Assembly (NCBI GenBank): GCA_965153455.1
Contig: OZ234496.1
Location: forward strand, 8,455,863-8,519,862
DNA from: Sphagnum compactum
Taxonomy: Eukaryota; Bryophyta; Sphagnopsida; Sphagnales
Length of the DNA: 64,000 nucleotides
Reading direction: 5' to 3'
Part shown: positions 49,851 to 61,276 of the stretch, piece after piece
Numbering within the stretch: position 1 is the stretch's first letter
How the letters are laid out: every line of letters begins with the position of its first letter
Notes under the pieces: model-generated
The model's database searches: none
What the model was told of the DNA's origin: nothing
What the model saw: the letters and a program-made list of their open reading frames with translations, nothing else
Translations under genes and position numbers: made by a program

Positions 49851-50530
49851 CAAATTAGGTATAAAAAGTCATTTCAAAAAGTAACAATTGTTTAATTTCT
49901 ATCGTGATAAGTGGTTATTTAAGTTGATATCAAATTTTTTGGATGACCTCTTACAAAAATATTCTTGATATACTATGAAAGTGGAATATTTATGCAAAAG
50001 TTTTCATGGTGTTTTCACACATTCTTTCAATTATAATAATTATGAAATTGTAAATATTATAATTATCCCCTATGATTTGATTAAAGTATTGGTAAACCAC
50101 ATTTTAGATATCATTAAATATGTGATTGGTCCAAAAATTGATGTGATACTTTGATCATTTTAGTGTGAAATGGATTATAAATGGTAAAAATGATGAAAAT
50201 CATGGCATTTAATTTTCTTAAATCAATTTTTTTTAATATGTTGAATTTGTCTTAATGCACTTTATTTTTAATATTTGATGGTGGTCAATTTTGATTCTAA
50301 CATTACTATGAAATACTTTTTGAATTCACACTTTGCATTACTATATTTGCATGACAAACTTAGTGTTATCATTTTGAAAGTTCATTATGAATAGCTTTTA
50401 AAAAAAAAATCCATCCATATTTTTTAATAATATTGTAATTAAAGTTTACTACAACATGGATAATTTAAATTTTGATAATGTTAATGCTGAATATGACTTT
50501 ACATTTTAAGTTCATTTACAATCTAAAAAA

Positions 50531-53260
50531 ACTACAACTACAACAATCCAAATTATCCCTTTAATTGGGCTTTCATCCACTTGTGTTAAAAGGTTCTATA
50601 TCCATCCATTTGCCCAATACCTTAAATAAATAAAAAGGAATATGTAAAAAGGTGAATCACACTATTTTATTTCGAAGCAAAATTTGTTCTAATGTTTGGG
50701 ACCTTCCATGTGAAATTATCCATTTTAATGATATTATTTCATTAGAATGAATTTTATCCTTTGCAACCATGAAATCAATGATTAGTTGTTCTAAATGACT
50801 ACATAATTGATTGTAGTGATAGGATATTATTTCAAATCCTATGTGGAGAAAGTTATAGTTATATATCAGTGGTGCATTTGATTAGCAGATGATAACATGG
50901 TAATAGGAATGATGACATTGTTTTTTCATTGCAAATTTTCATTCACATGGCATCCATGATTGATGACAAAGTGACATGGATGTTCAAGATATCATTTGAA
51001 AATGTGATAATGTCAAAGTCATTTCAAAGATGACTAAATAATAACTATGCACATGACGTGAACAAAATGATGTGTCATTACATAGACAATGTGGTCATAC
51101 AATTATTTTACAATGATTAAAAAATGATTATCAGTAATTTAATATGAACATAAAAAGACAATGAAATATCACATGTATGGAATTGATTTTTGCTAATATT
51201 GTACATATAGGGAATATAAGAACCTTTAATATATAAGAACCTTTAAGTGCAAGATGTGGGAAATATATAATTTATTTGTACATTAAACTTTTATCATAAA
51301 TTTATATAATTTATATACTATATTTATAAAGATATATAAATTTATTTAACATGTGTAAAAAATTTGGACAATTACATTAAATTATATGTGTACAAATGAA
51401 CAAATTTAATAATTTGAAAAAACTAGTTGAAATTTTAATATTTTTTATTATTTTAAAAATGAAAATGAAATATTTATATTAAATTTACATACCATATTTA
51501 ATATGAATAATACTTCAAAAGTATATATATATGATCCATTTATAAATATTTTATGTGGATAAAATATGTGAACTCATATGTGTAAATTAAACGTTATTGG
51601 TAAAATCATGATATATTGGAATCAAAATTGTATAATATAAATTCTCAAATCAAATGAATATTTAAGATATAAAATATATATTTTATTTTTTTAATGTATA
51701 GGTCACAACGATTTTTCTGTTGACAAATCATGTGTTTGAATTTATTTTTTGCAAAGAATGGTTATCGAAATGTTATTCAATAAATAAAATTAAAATACAT
51801 TTTTTGAAATGAATTAATTTAAAAAAAATATATAATTGTGTACATTATTGAACAAATTTGTTAATAAAAATTTCAATTTTATCAGTTGGACAAATTATTA
51901 ATACGATATGAATGATCAAATTTGAAATTTTGTGTAATGTTTAGAAGAAATATGGTTTATATCTAATAAAATTTAAATTATCTACACAATAACTGGGGTG
52001 GTTTGGTGGTAAAAGAATTTAACTCCATCATTGGGGTACAAGAATCAAATTTCACAAATGACGTTCGTTGTGGTCAACATTGGAATATTGATTGAATATT
52101 CCATACCTACTTAGATTACCTAGGTTAAGTGGTTACCCAGGTGAACCTAAGTAGGTAGATTCGGTGATTTATTTAACTATTTAAATTAAGTTTTTAACCT
52201 AGTTTAGGTGGTGACACATGTCAACAATTGAAAGGATGAAAAATAATGAAAAAAAAAATCTTAATATTTATAATAAATTTATCATAATAAATATTATAAA
52301 TTTAAAAAATAATGTTGCTCAAGTTTTGGGTCCAATTTGTAATAATAAAAAATAATTAAATGATGACTAAACTATCACTAATGACTTTAGTTATAAACTC
52401 AATCATATATTTGAAGATTTCTTCTAATGTTTCTCAAGTTAATAACATGAAACTTCTTCTGTTATTATAAACTATCGGTGTGTAAACAACACAAACAATA
52501 ATTTGGTTAAAAATGCACCATGCATGGTTGATGCTGTTAAGGAAAATTCATTGAACTAATTAATTGAATTTCGAATACTTGTGCAAGAAAAGAAGTATGA
52601 AGATTAAATCTTGCGTTACACATTTGTAAGTTTCTTCAGTTATATCAATTGTAATTTCTTGATTTGAACAATGTAGTTTGTTCAAACTTGAAATGAACTA
52701 TTCAACTCCTCATGACAATTAGATTGAAATGACAAGAAGGTTTAAATATGAGGATGCAATGGCATGTTTCACACATGCCTTTCAATTGCATGAAATAGAC
52801 AAAAAATACATGCACTGTAATTGAAACAAAAACTGAAGTCCTATGAAACATACTAATAAATTGAAATACAAAAGATCTTAAAATCACAAAACGTCCTGAT
52901 CATACATGCACAAGTACATGTCCCCCATGAACACATGATTAGTCACATAATGTTCTAATCATGGATGCTATCATGTTTTGGCATAATAAAAGCAAACTTT
53001 GGGCATGGGACAAATTAAATGAAGTGGATGAAACTTTGTGCACTAAGTGGGAATTGTGTGAGGGGGATGGGCCAAGACTCCCAAGACCCTTTCAATTGCA
53101 CTTTGAAAATGAAAGTTGAAACTTTGTCAAAGTTTCAACTATCCAGAATGAGATATGAATGTTCAAAACATGTTGAAATTGCTTGACCTTTATGTAATTG
53201 AAAATACCCAAATGAAAATTAGAAGATAGTGGCCTTGCATTGTTAAAAAAACCTTTATCT
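50531..53260 (+). repeat. Segmental repeat block B, first copy
   Basis: Matches 61277-64000 with a constant offset near 10,746, starting at 'actacaac'. Non-coding; the 61-codon minus-strand frame at 52702-52887 is identical in both copies but has no recognisable motif. 52656-52989 is identical base for base to 63402-63735. Similarity continues to the end of the window, so the true right edge is unknown. Confidence 0.95.
51995..52062 (+). repeat. tRNA-like head within block B
   Basis: 'ggggtggtttggtggtaaaa' resembles box A with D-loop GGTGG-TAA, and the spacing to 'caagaatcaaatttc' is box B-like but degenerate. Similar in layout to 47651-47716 on the other strand. Low-confidence SINE relic. 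Confidence 0.3.
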
Positions 53261-53486
53261 TAATAGTTATGATGTTTTGAAAAGTAATGACAAACAAATG
53301 TCAAAAACAATTTCAACCATTCAAAATGGGATATGGAATAACAAATCATGTCTAATTGAAGAGCTTGACAAAATGTTGGAAATTTCTGAAGATTATAAGA
53401 CAATGGCATCCAATGTTCGAAACAAATATCTTCCTTAATGGTTATGATGCCTAAGAGTTGCAAGACATGAATGTGTCCCGATCATG

Positions 53487-53554
53487 GAAGGATTTGAGAA
53501 TTTTGAAAAAGTATCATTTAGATGTAGCCCCATGGGGACACAAGAAATATGATG
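53487..53554 (+). repeat. 68-bp direct repeat, left arm
   Basis: 'atttgagaattttgaaaaa' core. About four fifths identical to 53703-53770. The two arms flank the Hsp70-like fragment. Confidence 0.85.
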
Positions 53555-53702
53555 AAATTGAGTTTTCCCATTCAAAGATGAAAGCAATTTTTGATCTGGT
53601 GGTGAATGAGAGCCTTTATTTAATTGCTACACAACTTTGGCAAACTTGTAACATGAGATGTAATCTAGGGTTCATGAAATGCAATTTTAACGTTTATGAG
53701 AT

Positions 53703-53770
53703 GAGGAATTTGAGAATTTTGAAAAAATACCATTCCCATGTACCCCCATGTGGACATAAGAATTATATTA
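53703..53770 (+). repeat. 68-bp direct repeat, right arm
   Basis: Partner of 53487-53554, same strand and same reading frame relative to the flanking ORF. Confidence 0.85.
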
Positions 53771-54099
53771 GGTAGTGTTTCCTACAACATTTTGGGTCAA
53801 AGTTGAGTCTATGTAAATATGTGCTAAATTCGTGGTATAGTTTTGGCTTAAACTTGGATTATTCACTATGTTTCTGTAGTTGGTATAATTGAGAGTTGCA
53901 TGTGAAGCATGTTCCTCCATCCTAATCATTCATCTTACAGCTTTTGCATTTGGTGTATTAGAAGTGACGAGCTAAGGAGTATGCACTAGGTTTATAGAAT
54001 TCCAATGTTGTAGAATCAAAAGTTTATTGGCAATACACTTAACAAGTCTACAAGGGTGTGTCACAATGTTTAGCAATAAGGGAGCTCCAATCTAATGCA

Positions 54100-54960
54100 C
54101 AAATTGATTTCAAAATGAAGATGATGAAAAAGGTAAACATATTTCTAAATCATAAAAACTTTGCTATTAATTTGTAATGTTAATGGAAGCTTTGCTATAG
54201 AGTGTAGTTGTTCCTTTGCAAAGCAAGTGAACATTTATTTGTTTTTCGAAGAATTCCCCATTTTGCAAAGGAACATTTTGCTTGTTTTCAAAACCTTCCC
54301 TATGTTGAAGAGATCTATCGTATCATTATGGTGTAATGGCCTCAATTTGGACATTTTTACAATAAGGGCTTTCCTGAAGTGCATATGAGGTTTTCCACTT
54401 TGCCTTGGGTGGGCCCTTACGGGAATCTCCTAATCATCGGATGTTACCTTACACAATCGATTGGATGAAGACATTTAATGATGATAATGATTTCAAAATG
54501 AAGATGATGAAAAAGTAAGCATGTTTTGCAAGCCAACAAATTGGATGAAAAAATGAATGATGAAAATGATTTCAAAATGAAGACGATGAAAAAGGTAAGT
54601 TTATTTCCAAAAAAATATTGGTTGAAAAGATATAATGATGGAATCGAGATGATGAAGAAGGCAAGCATGTTTCCAAGCAAAAAAAAAAAGGAGGCGGAGG
54701 AAGGAAAAAAACAGGATGAAAGTGAAGATGAAGGTTGTAAACATGTTGCCTAGCAAAAAAAAATTTAGTGAAAGTGAAAATGATGAAAATTGAAGAGGAT
54801 GAAGGAGTTTTAAGGCTGAAGAAATTGGATGAAGAAATTGGATGAAAGTCGAGATGATGTCAAAATGAAGAAGAATGAAAGCATGTTGGCAAGTAAAAGC
54901 ATATTGGATGAAGAAAAGTGGATGAAAGTGAAGATGAGAAGACCTAGAGCAAGTACTAGT
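54100..54960 (+). repeat. GA/ATG-rich degenerate repeat upstream of the Hsp70-like gene
   Basis: 'gatttcaaaatgaagatgat' + 'gaaaaagtaag' occurs at about 54107, 54489 and 54568, with 'aagcatgtttyyaagcaaa' phrases between. The last two core copies are about 79 bp apart. Translations are Lys/Asp/Glu/Met-rich low complexity (for example 54526-54753) and are not supported as protein genes. Confidence 0.65.
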
Positions 54961-55049
54961 TAGAGATGAAGCAAACTCATCCACTAAATTTCATCACCAA
55001 AATTGCCTCATTTGGTTTTGTTTGTTTTCTGCGTGGTCTCGGTGTCCTT

Positions 55050-55683
55050 CGTTTTGCGTGGTGGGAGGATTCTTCCGCGCGCCTGTGCGAACGCGGCATC
55101 TTTCTTTCTCGTCGCCCACTCGTCCTCGGTAAGGACTTTCCCGGGAACGCTAGAATTTGCGGTTTTTTTCTCTTCTTCTTTTCTGCACACGATTTCTCTT
55201 GCACTTTTGTGGGATGTCCGGCGTCTTGATAAGACGCACGCACGCCCGATGCTGCTCAGTGGAGACAGCAAGCAAGTCTTGTGAGTTGGGAAGAAAGGTG
55301 GCTCATGGGTTTGCACAACTAGTAGGAGGTCGCTCGCTCGCTCATCTTTATTGACCGTGTTCCAGAACTGTCGGTACTCAACAAACCTCTTCCGTCCTTT
55401 CCACTTTTCTGAGGATGATTTTGTTGGGTTGCTGAATTTCTTGAACAAAGGGTTTTGTGATTGATTGCTTGACCGATTGAGAGTGATCGTAAGACTTGGT
55501 TGTTGAACTGAGGTTTTGAGGTAAATTTGGGTATTGGGTAGTTTGGAGTTTCTGTGCTTCTGCAGTCATCGTCGTGCAAGAGTCCGAAGCTTTTGGAGAG
55601 TGCAAGTTCGGACACTTCGTTTGCAGGAGTTGGTAATTTGGAAGGTGAGCAGGAGGATGAGGAGGCGGAGGAGAACTGTGACA
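55050..55683 (+). promoter_or_regulatory. CpG-rich 5' region of the Hsp70-like gene
   Basis: Dense CG dinucleotides at 55030-55260 contrast with the CpG-poor repeats on both sides. Two heat-shock-element half pairs of the form TTCnnGAA occur at 55361 (ttccagaa) and about 55438 (ttcttgaa), but no canonical three-unit element was seen. A good donor (gtaagg, 55129) and acceptor (tttgcag, 55625) could define a 5'-UTR intron. Confidence 0.5.
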
Positions 55684-57539
55684 ATGGATCATGCGGAGTC
55701 TGCTTCCGGAGAAAGAGGAGCGAGAGTGGTGGTGGGACTGGATTTCGGCACCACGTACTCTGGTTATGCTTTCGCACACAAATCGAAGCCCAAGGACATC
55801 CTCACATTCTACGACTGGGCGAAAGCGACCAGACCCTACTGCAAAACCATCACCGGCATTTACTACAAACCAGTAGATTCTTCTGATGCAGAAGGCGAAG
55901 ATCAGTACGTGTGCAAGTCTTGGGGATATCCGGCTCGCCTTGAACTTGAGAAGGACTGTGGTTTGCTGCGGAGGATACGGGATCACCGTCAGCAACAAGC
56001 TGCTGCTGTGGATGTGCCGGTTGTCGGCGAGTATCTGACGAGATTCAAGCTGGATCTTCTTCAGGTGGGTGGCGATGATGGAGCGATGTCACCTAGTGGT
56101 ACCATCTATCCCCGGGACTGACGGTGAATCGAGTCATCAGCGATTACTTGCGAGAGATTGGCAGGTTCATCATGGAACAAATGCAGACGCATTATGGGGA
56201 ACAGCTTTCCATGGAATCAGTACAGTGGTGTGTCACGGTTCCTTCCATCTGGAGCGACAGTGCCAAGCGCAAGATGAAACAGTGTATGGCTGATGCCGGT
56301 CTTGTAGTGGGTGGTGGTGGTGGTGGTCCAAACGGATCTTCCCAACGTCAACATGCCAGCCCACATCCTCTCATCATGGTTTTGGAGCCAGAGGCAGCGT
56401 CCTGTCATTGCCATCGCAATAGCGAACATCTGAACCTCCAAAAGGGTGATAAACTATTGGTTGTTGACATTGGAGGAGGAACCTCTGACATAGTTGTTCA
56501 AGAATGGGTGGGAGATGATGATAGCTACAGGGTGAGAGAAGTGACACGCAGCACTGGTGGCTTTTGTGGGGGCACTTATGTTGACAAGAACTTCATCACA
56601 TTCATGTCTGAGAAGATCGGATGTCTTCGCGAGTATTTCCAGCAGAACCCAGCCTATAAGTCTGATTTGCTCAAAAGATGGGAGGAAATCAAGCGATCTT
56701 TTGGTGATCCTTTGAGCACGGGCGATGACATAGAGCTTCAACTCCCGCACAAATTGGCAAGAGCCTGGGAGGATCAGGAGCGGGAGCAAGGATTACCAGA
56801 ACGTGAGTCATATCATGAAATTGAGGTTTCCTATTCGGAGATGAAAGCAATCTTCGATCCGGTGGTGAATGAGAACCTTGACCTAATTGCTGCACAACTC
56901 TCGCAGACCCGCGACATCAAGTTCATGTTGGTTGTAGGTGGTTTCGCAGGGTCTCCTTACCTTATGACAAGAATAAAGAACAGCTTTGCTGGTGAGGTTG
57001 AACGGATAATTAGTCCCCGGAATCCTGGAAGTGCAGTTTGTCAGGGTGCAGTAGCACTGGCAATAAACCCCGGAGCAGTCCTTTCTAGAATTGCGAGAAA
57101 AAGCTATGGAGTTCGGGTCGGTCAAAATTTTGAGGAAGGAGATCCTGCTGAGTCCTGTGTCGAGGTAGGTAACACGAAGATGTGCTGGAACCGATTCTAC
57201 ACTTATGTGCAGAAGGGAAGTAAGGTAGCAGTTGATCATTGTGTCACCAAGACGTATGGGCGATTGTACCCTAGACAGAAGGTGATGCACGTCGAACTCT
57301 ACAGCTCTGATGATGTCTCCCCAAGATACACAAAGGGAGGATCAGCTGAAAAGGAAGGTGAGTTGGTGATAGACATGTCTAGCGTCAGTGGAGCGACAGA
57401 TGCGAAACCTGAAATCAGCGTCTCCATGTACTTTGGTCGCAGCAGTATAGAGATGAAAGCTGTAGCCCTTAATTTTGGAGACAAATCTAAGGTTCATGAG
57501 ATGCAGCTCCCTGTCACATTTGGTGGTGTCTTGGAGTGA
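55684..57539 (+). CDS. Hsp70-superfamily protein, HSPA12-like, with an internal frame change
   Basis: ATP-binding chaperone-like protein. Residues 13-30 hold the phosphate-1 loop (VVVGLDFGTTYSGYAFAH). The second frame holds phosphate-2 (VVDIGGGTSDIVVQEW) and the adenosine motif (MLVVGGFAGSPYLMTRIKNS). It lacks the EEVD end of classical cytosolic Hsp70 and is HSPA12-like in spacing. The first frame runs from 55684 through AMSP (codon 137, ending 56094). The homologous continuation WYHLSPGLTVNR begins at 56097 in another frame and stays open to the TGA at 57537. The two are joined either by removing two bases (about 617 residues) or by a GT-AG intron of only 32 nt, 56065-56096 (about 607 residues). 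The ATG at 55684 was preferred to an in-frame one at 55534 because homology starts close to it. Confidence 0.82.
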
Positions 57540-57860
57540 TTGCAAAAACCTTTCTCATGTAATGTGTGTAGGCTGATTCTTCTCCAATTTGTAGACTCAC
57601 AATCCAAGAATGCTCATGGGATTGGAGAGTTTGTGATGAATTGCAATACCACTCGCTCCCTGATGTCTTGTGTTTGTTCAGCCCTATTTTTCTTTCTCGT
57701 ACCAGGAATTTCGGATTCAGGTGTAAAGGAACAAATTATTTTGGATGGGTTTTCTCATCTGTGAACAGGACCTTGTTGGAGCAGCTTTGTGATGTGTATT
57801 CTAATGCTGGTAGCAGACACAAGGCATTCAACTGCATAATATATTTCATGCAAAGAATTT
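57540..57860. other. 3' flank of the Hsp70-like gene
   Basis: Likely 3' UTR; block A' begins 322 bp after the stop codon. No other feature seen. Confidence 0.45.
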
Positions 57861-60800
57861 CATAAAGTAGATGAGGTAATTCCAATGCAAGTATGTTTAA
57901 AACTACTCGCCATGGCCAATGTTCTTGGTTCAAGTGTGAATTGTAAATTTGTTGTTTGGATTTTGTTGAATTTTTATTGTATTTCTTATGACAAAGATTA
58001 CAGAAAATTCATTATCTCTCACACCTTTGGCTTAAAAATTAACAAAATCGCCTCCTTGAAATCCTATGTATAGAGGCCATTTCTATACCAAAACCACCCC
58101 GATGTCCACAAAAAAATTTGTTTTCATTTCATTGAATTTTCAATGACACAATCACACAATATTCAATAACTCTTGCACCATACGTCCAAACATGACGAAA
58201 GTTCTCTAATGTACACTTCTGTCAGGAGGACTTTCTCATGGTATGAAGAGCACAATGGAGGGCAGGGCATGTGATTTGGGGGATCTGAACATGACAAACA
58301 ACCTACCTTCCTTGATACATACATATCAAGGCATGAATCCCCTGAATTCTTCCTTGTGCCTCTATTTGGAAGACGCAAGGTATGTACAGTGCATCAAGGG
58401 TGGAGTTAGGTGGGGTATTTATTTATTTATTTATTTATTGTTGGTTCAGGTCAGTAGTCCAATGGAGAAGTGATGTTCCCAAGGGACTTCCTAGAAGATG
58501 ATGTCTAACATGGATACTAAAACCATTTAGCTTAGTACAGTAAACCCGCTTTAAAATTACGCCCTCGGTGCCCATTTTTTTTTGTGACACTAATGAATTG
58601 TGATTTAGATGTGTATAGTCACATTTCGTATAAACCCTGACAAGATTGTTGTTATATGCAAAAACAAATCTTACGAAACAACCCATTTATGTTAGAATAA
58701 AGGTGTCAATTATTTAAATTTTTCTACATGCGTTATTCTAAGCTCTACTATGCATTATTAGACTTGAACAAGGTTGTGATTTTTACTTGTTTTATCGTAA
58801 TGATTTACATTAATTTTGAGGTTTTTAACTATTAGCTTGTGTATTTGTCAACTAGATTTTTTTAATTAAGATTTTATGTTTTCTTGAGAAGTTCACATTC
58901 TTTTGCTTGTCTCCATTTTTTTATAAAAGAATTCGCTTTTCAATTGAATTCATTGTTGTTAGTTTGCATAATTTGAACACAAAGCAACATTAACATTACC
59001 AAAGAGGAATACAATTTAAATTTTTTTAATATTTGCTTTAGATTTTCGTGGTTATAATCACATTTAAAAAGAAAGCTATGCCAAGATTTTGTGCTACTAA
59101 CAAATGTGATAATGATTTGAAAGAATGATGTTTCTTACTCAAACAAATGATTCACAAAAAAATGTGTGACAAAACAAGAATGTGACTAAAATGGGCATGA
59201 TTATAAATGCACATATAATAATCATATCAATAAACTGGCATCCAATTTTACACCCCTTTTCATCCTCAGTTGGCTATCTCACCCCCACTTTGTAGCTACC
59301 TTTAAAGTCTTTCAAACTGGAACGGAAAACTCAAGAGTAGGACGAGCTCTTTAAAATTATGATTATGTTTTCTTTCTTTTAATATACCTATAGACCTTGT
59401 GCCTAACTAAGAGGTCTACCTACCTCAATCAAAGACCTACCTAAGGTACCTACCCACTTACTTACCAAGCTAGTTTGACCTGGACTTGAAGAGGTTTCTC
59501 TTAGTTTTGTCACCTATCTTTTTGTAGTTCAAAACTAACAATTCCAATTTTGGGTCTTCCCACTAGTTTTCACTAAACTAGCCATGTTGGTTTTTGGCTA
59601 CAACCACTTTACAAGTGTTTTGTATAAAGTTATTTTCAAAACTAACACTTGATTACAATCCTGTTTAACTCATTATTTATTATTTCATGCCATATTTTTT
59701 AGTATTTTAAAATTAGCCTAATTGAGGATGAAAAATTTCAACTAAGGAGAAATAGACGACCAATTCGAACTTTAAGGGAATTGAACGCTATTGTAGTTAG
59801 GTGTAGAGATCACAAGTATTTAGAAGTTCTAGGGCTATTGGATTGTTTTAGGTGTAAGGTGTATAATTTTGTGTTTGAAAACATTAGTTTTAGGGTTTTC
59901 TTTTAATTAAAGGTTAATTTTCAAATGTTATTTTTTTGAGTTAGGGCTTTAAGGCTTATTTTTTTGATTTTTTTTTAGGATTTTTTTTTTAAGGTTTATA
60001 TTTGAAGCTAGGGTTTAATGTTAAAATTTAAATGGTTACTTTGAAAGGTTGAGGTTTAGGGTTTACATTTTAAGATTAAGGTTTTGAAGGTTTGGGGTTA
60101 TATCATATTGAAAGGACCTCAAATCTTTTTTAAAATGAAAAAATCATAAGAAATACTAGTTACAATGTTTTAAAAATGCTTTTAGTACTTTATACTCATT
60201 AAATTCAGTTGAAATTGTTTTATACATCATTCCCCTAAAAAGATATAAAAAACTTTGTGATGTCAACATATTTAAAACTTTTAACATTAGTATAATTCTT
60301 GAGATTAAAACATGGAAAAAACAAACACTTGTTACATTTTCTTTGGCTCCCATTAATGTGATTGCATTAACAACATTTTATCTTCTAGCAAATTGGTGCA
60401 AAATGTTACCTATGGCTAAGAGCCACACCCACCACAATAAGAGTCTAAATCTCAAATTCACCACTTATGTTCCAACATGAAGTTTAAGGTGCCTTGGGTT
60501 GTATTTGATCACAAAGGAAGTTTTGTTAAATTTTTATTGTTTAAGGCATTTTTTCTACTAGTTTTTAAATTATTTTGATAGTTTTCACAAAACTTGTCAT
60601 CATTAAACTTAAATCATTTATGGGACCTATTCCAGTCATGTTAAATCTCTTGTGGGATGATGGCCATGCATGTTACATTTACAAAAATGAAAAAAAATTG
60701 TAGGTACAAGATTTAAAGGTTTGAAGCCTTTTGCCAATGCGGGGCCTTAACACCTTTCCTACAACCTCCTACATTTCAATTTTCCATTATACTAATTCTT

Positions 60801-61274
60801 GATTATGTGGGATTCATCCATCCTTACATATAAAACCCTTGTAGAAAATCAAGTTTCCTGACCAAAAAAATTATTAAAAAAAAAGACCCCATTGAAATGG
60901 CCATAAAAAAAACTTTTCATCACTTTGAACAAGTTGATTTTAACATGTCCATTGTGACTGGGTGGTCATTTTGATTCGTCACTTTGACTTACAAGGCAAT
61001 GGATCATTAACCTAGTCAAATTTAAAATCATTATTTGAAAATTTAGTTTCAAAAATAAAATTATATTGTAGGTACATAGGTACTAAATAAGTGTAAGTAG
61101 GCCAAGAAAGGTAGGTAGCTAGGTTGAAGAAGGAAGTACCTAGGTACTGGTGGTAGCCTAGCTACCCAACTTAACCTAGCCTAGCTATTGAACCAAGCCT
61201 ACATAGCCTAGCTACCCAATCAAGCCTATCTAGCCTTGCTACCCAACCTAACATACCTAGCATAACCCCTTCAA
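57861..61274 (+). repeat. Segmental repeat block A', second copy
   Basis: Counterpart of 42595-45578. Starts at 'cataaagtagatgagg' and ends at 'cataaccccttcaa', where it joins B' directly. Carries an extra 0.44 kb (58236-58673). Confidence 0.95.
58236..58673. other. 0.44-kb segment present only in A'
   Basis: Between 'gaggactttc' and 'cgaaacaaccca', which are nearly adjacent in the first copy (42974-42976). Contains (ttta)n at 58421-58439. No gene or clear terminal repeats; insertion here or deletion there. Confidence 0.75.
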
Positions 61275-61276
61275 GT

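Larger units (their letters stand above)
45579..50530. other. 4.95-kb segment present only between A and B of the first copy
   Basis: In the second copy block A' runs straight into B' (61274/61277), so this segment is either an insertion here or a deletion there. It starts 'catgaagataggtcg' and ends 'caatctaaaaaa'. No matching termini or target duplication could be seen. Very AT-rich, without coding motifs. It holds a tRNA-like head (47651-47716) and a 42-bp repeat array (49091-49370) with an inverted copy. Confidence 0.75.
53458..53775 (+). pseudogene. Hsp70 (HSPA12-like) gene fragment
   Basis: The open frame contains YDEIEFSHSKMKAIFDLVVN and ESLYLIATQLWQTCNM. These align without gaps to YHEIEVSYSEMKAIFDPVVN and ENLDLIAAQLSQTRDI of the intact gene downstream (56814-56920), with clear nucleotide similarity too. 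Only about 40 residues of the Hsp70 are represented; sequence on both sides (RILKKYH...GHKKY and RILKKYH...GHKNY) is the 68-bp direct repeat and unrelated to Hsp70. It is therefore a captured or left-behind exon fragment, not a gene. Whether the 105-codon frame is ever translated is unknown. Confidence 0.8.

Noticed and set aside
52702-52887. 61-codon frame identical in both B copies as a conserved peptide gene
   Set aside because: Identity extends well beyond the frame on both sides, so it reflects the duplicated DNA and not protein constraint.
54526-54753. Lys/Glu/Asp-rich 75-codon frame
   Set aside because: Translation of the GA/ATG-rich degenerate repeat; repeats drift in all frames.
55378-55998. 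206-codon minus-strand open frame
   Set aside because: Antisense to the first half of the Hsp70-like gene; a shadow of GC-rich coding DNA with no motif.
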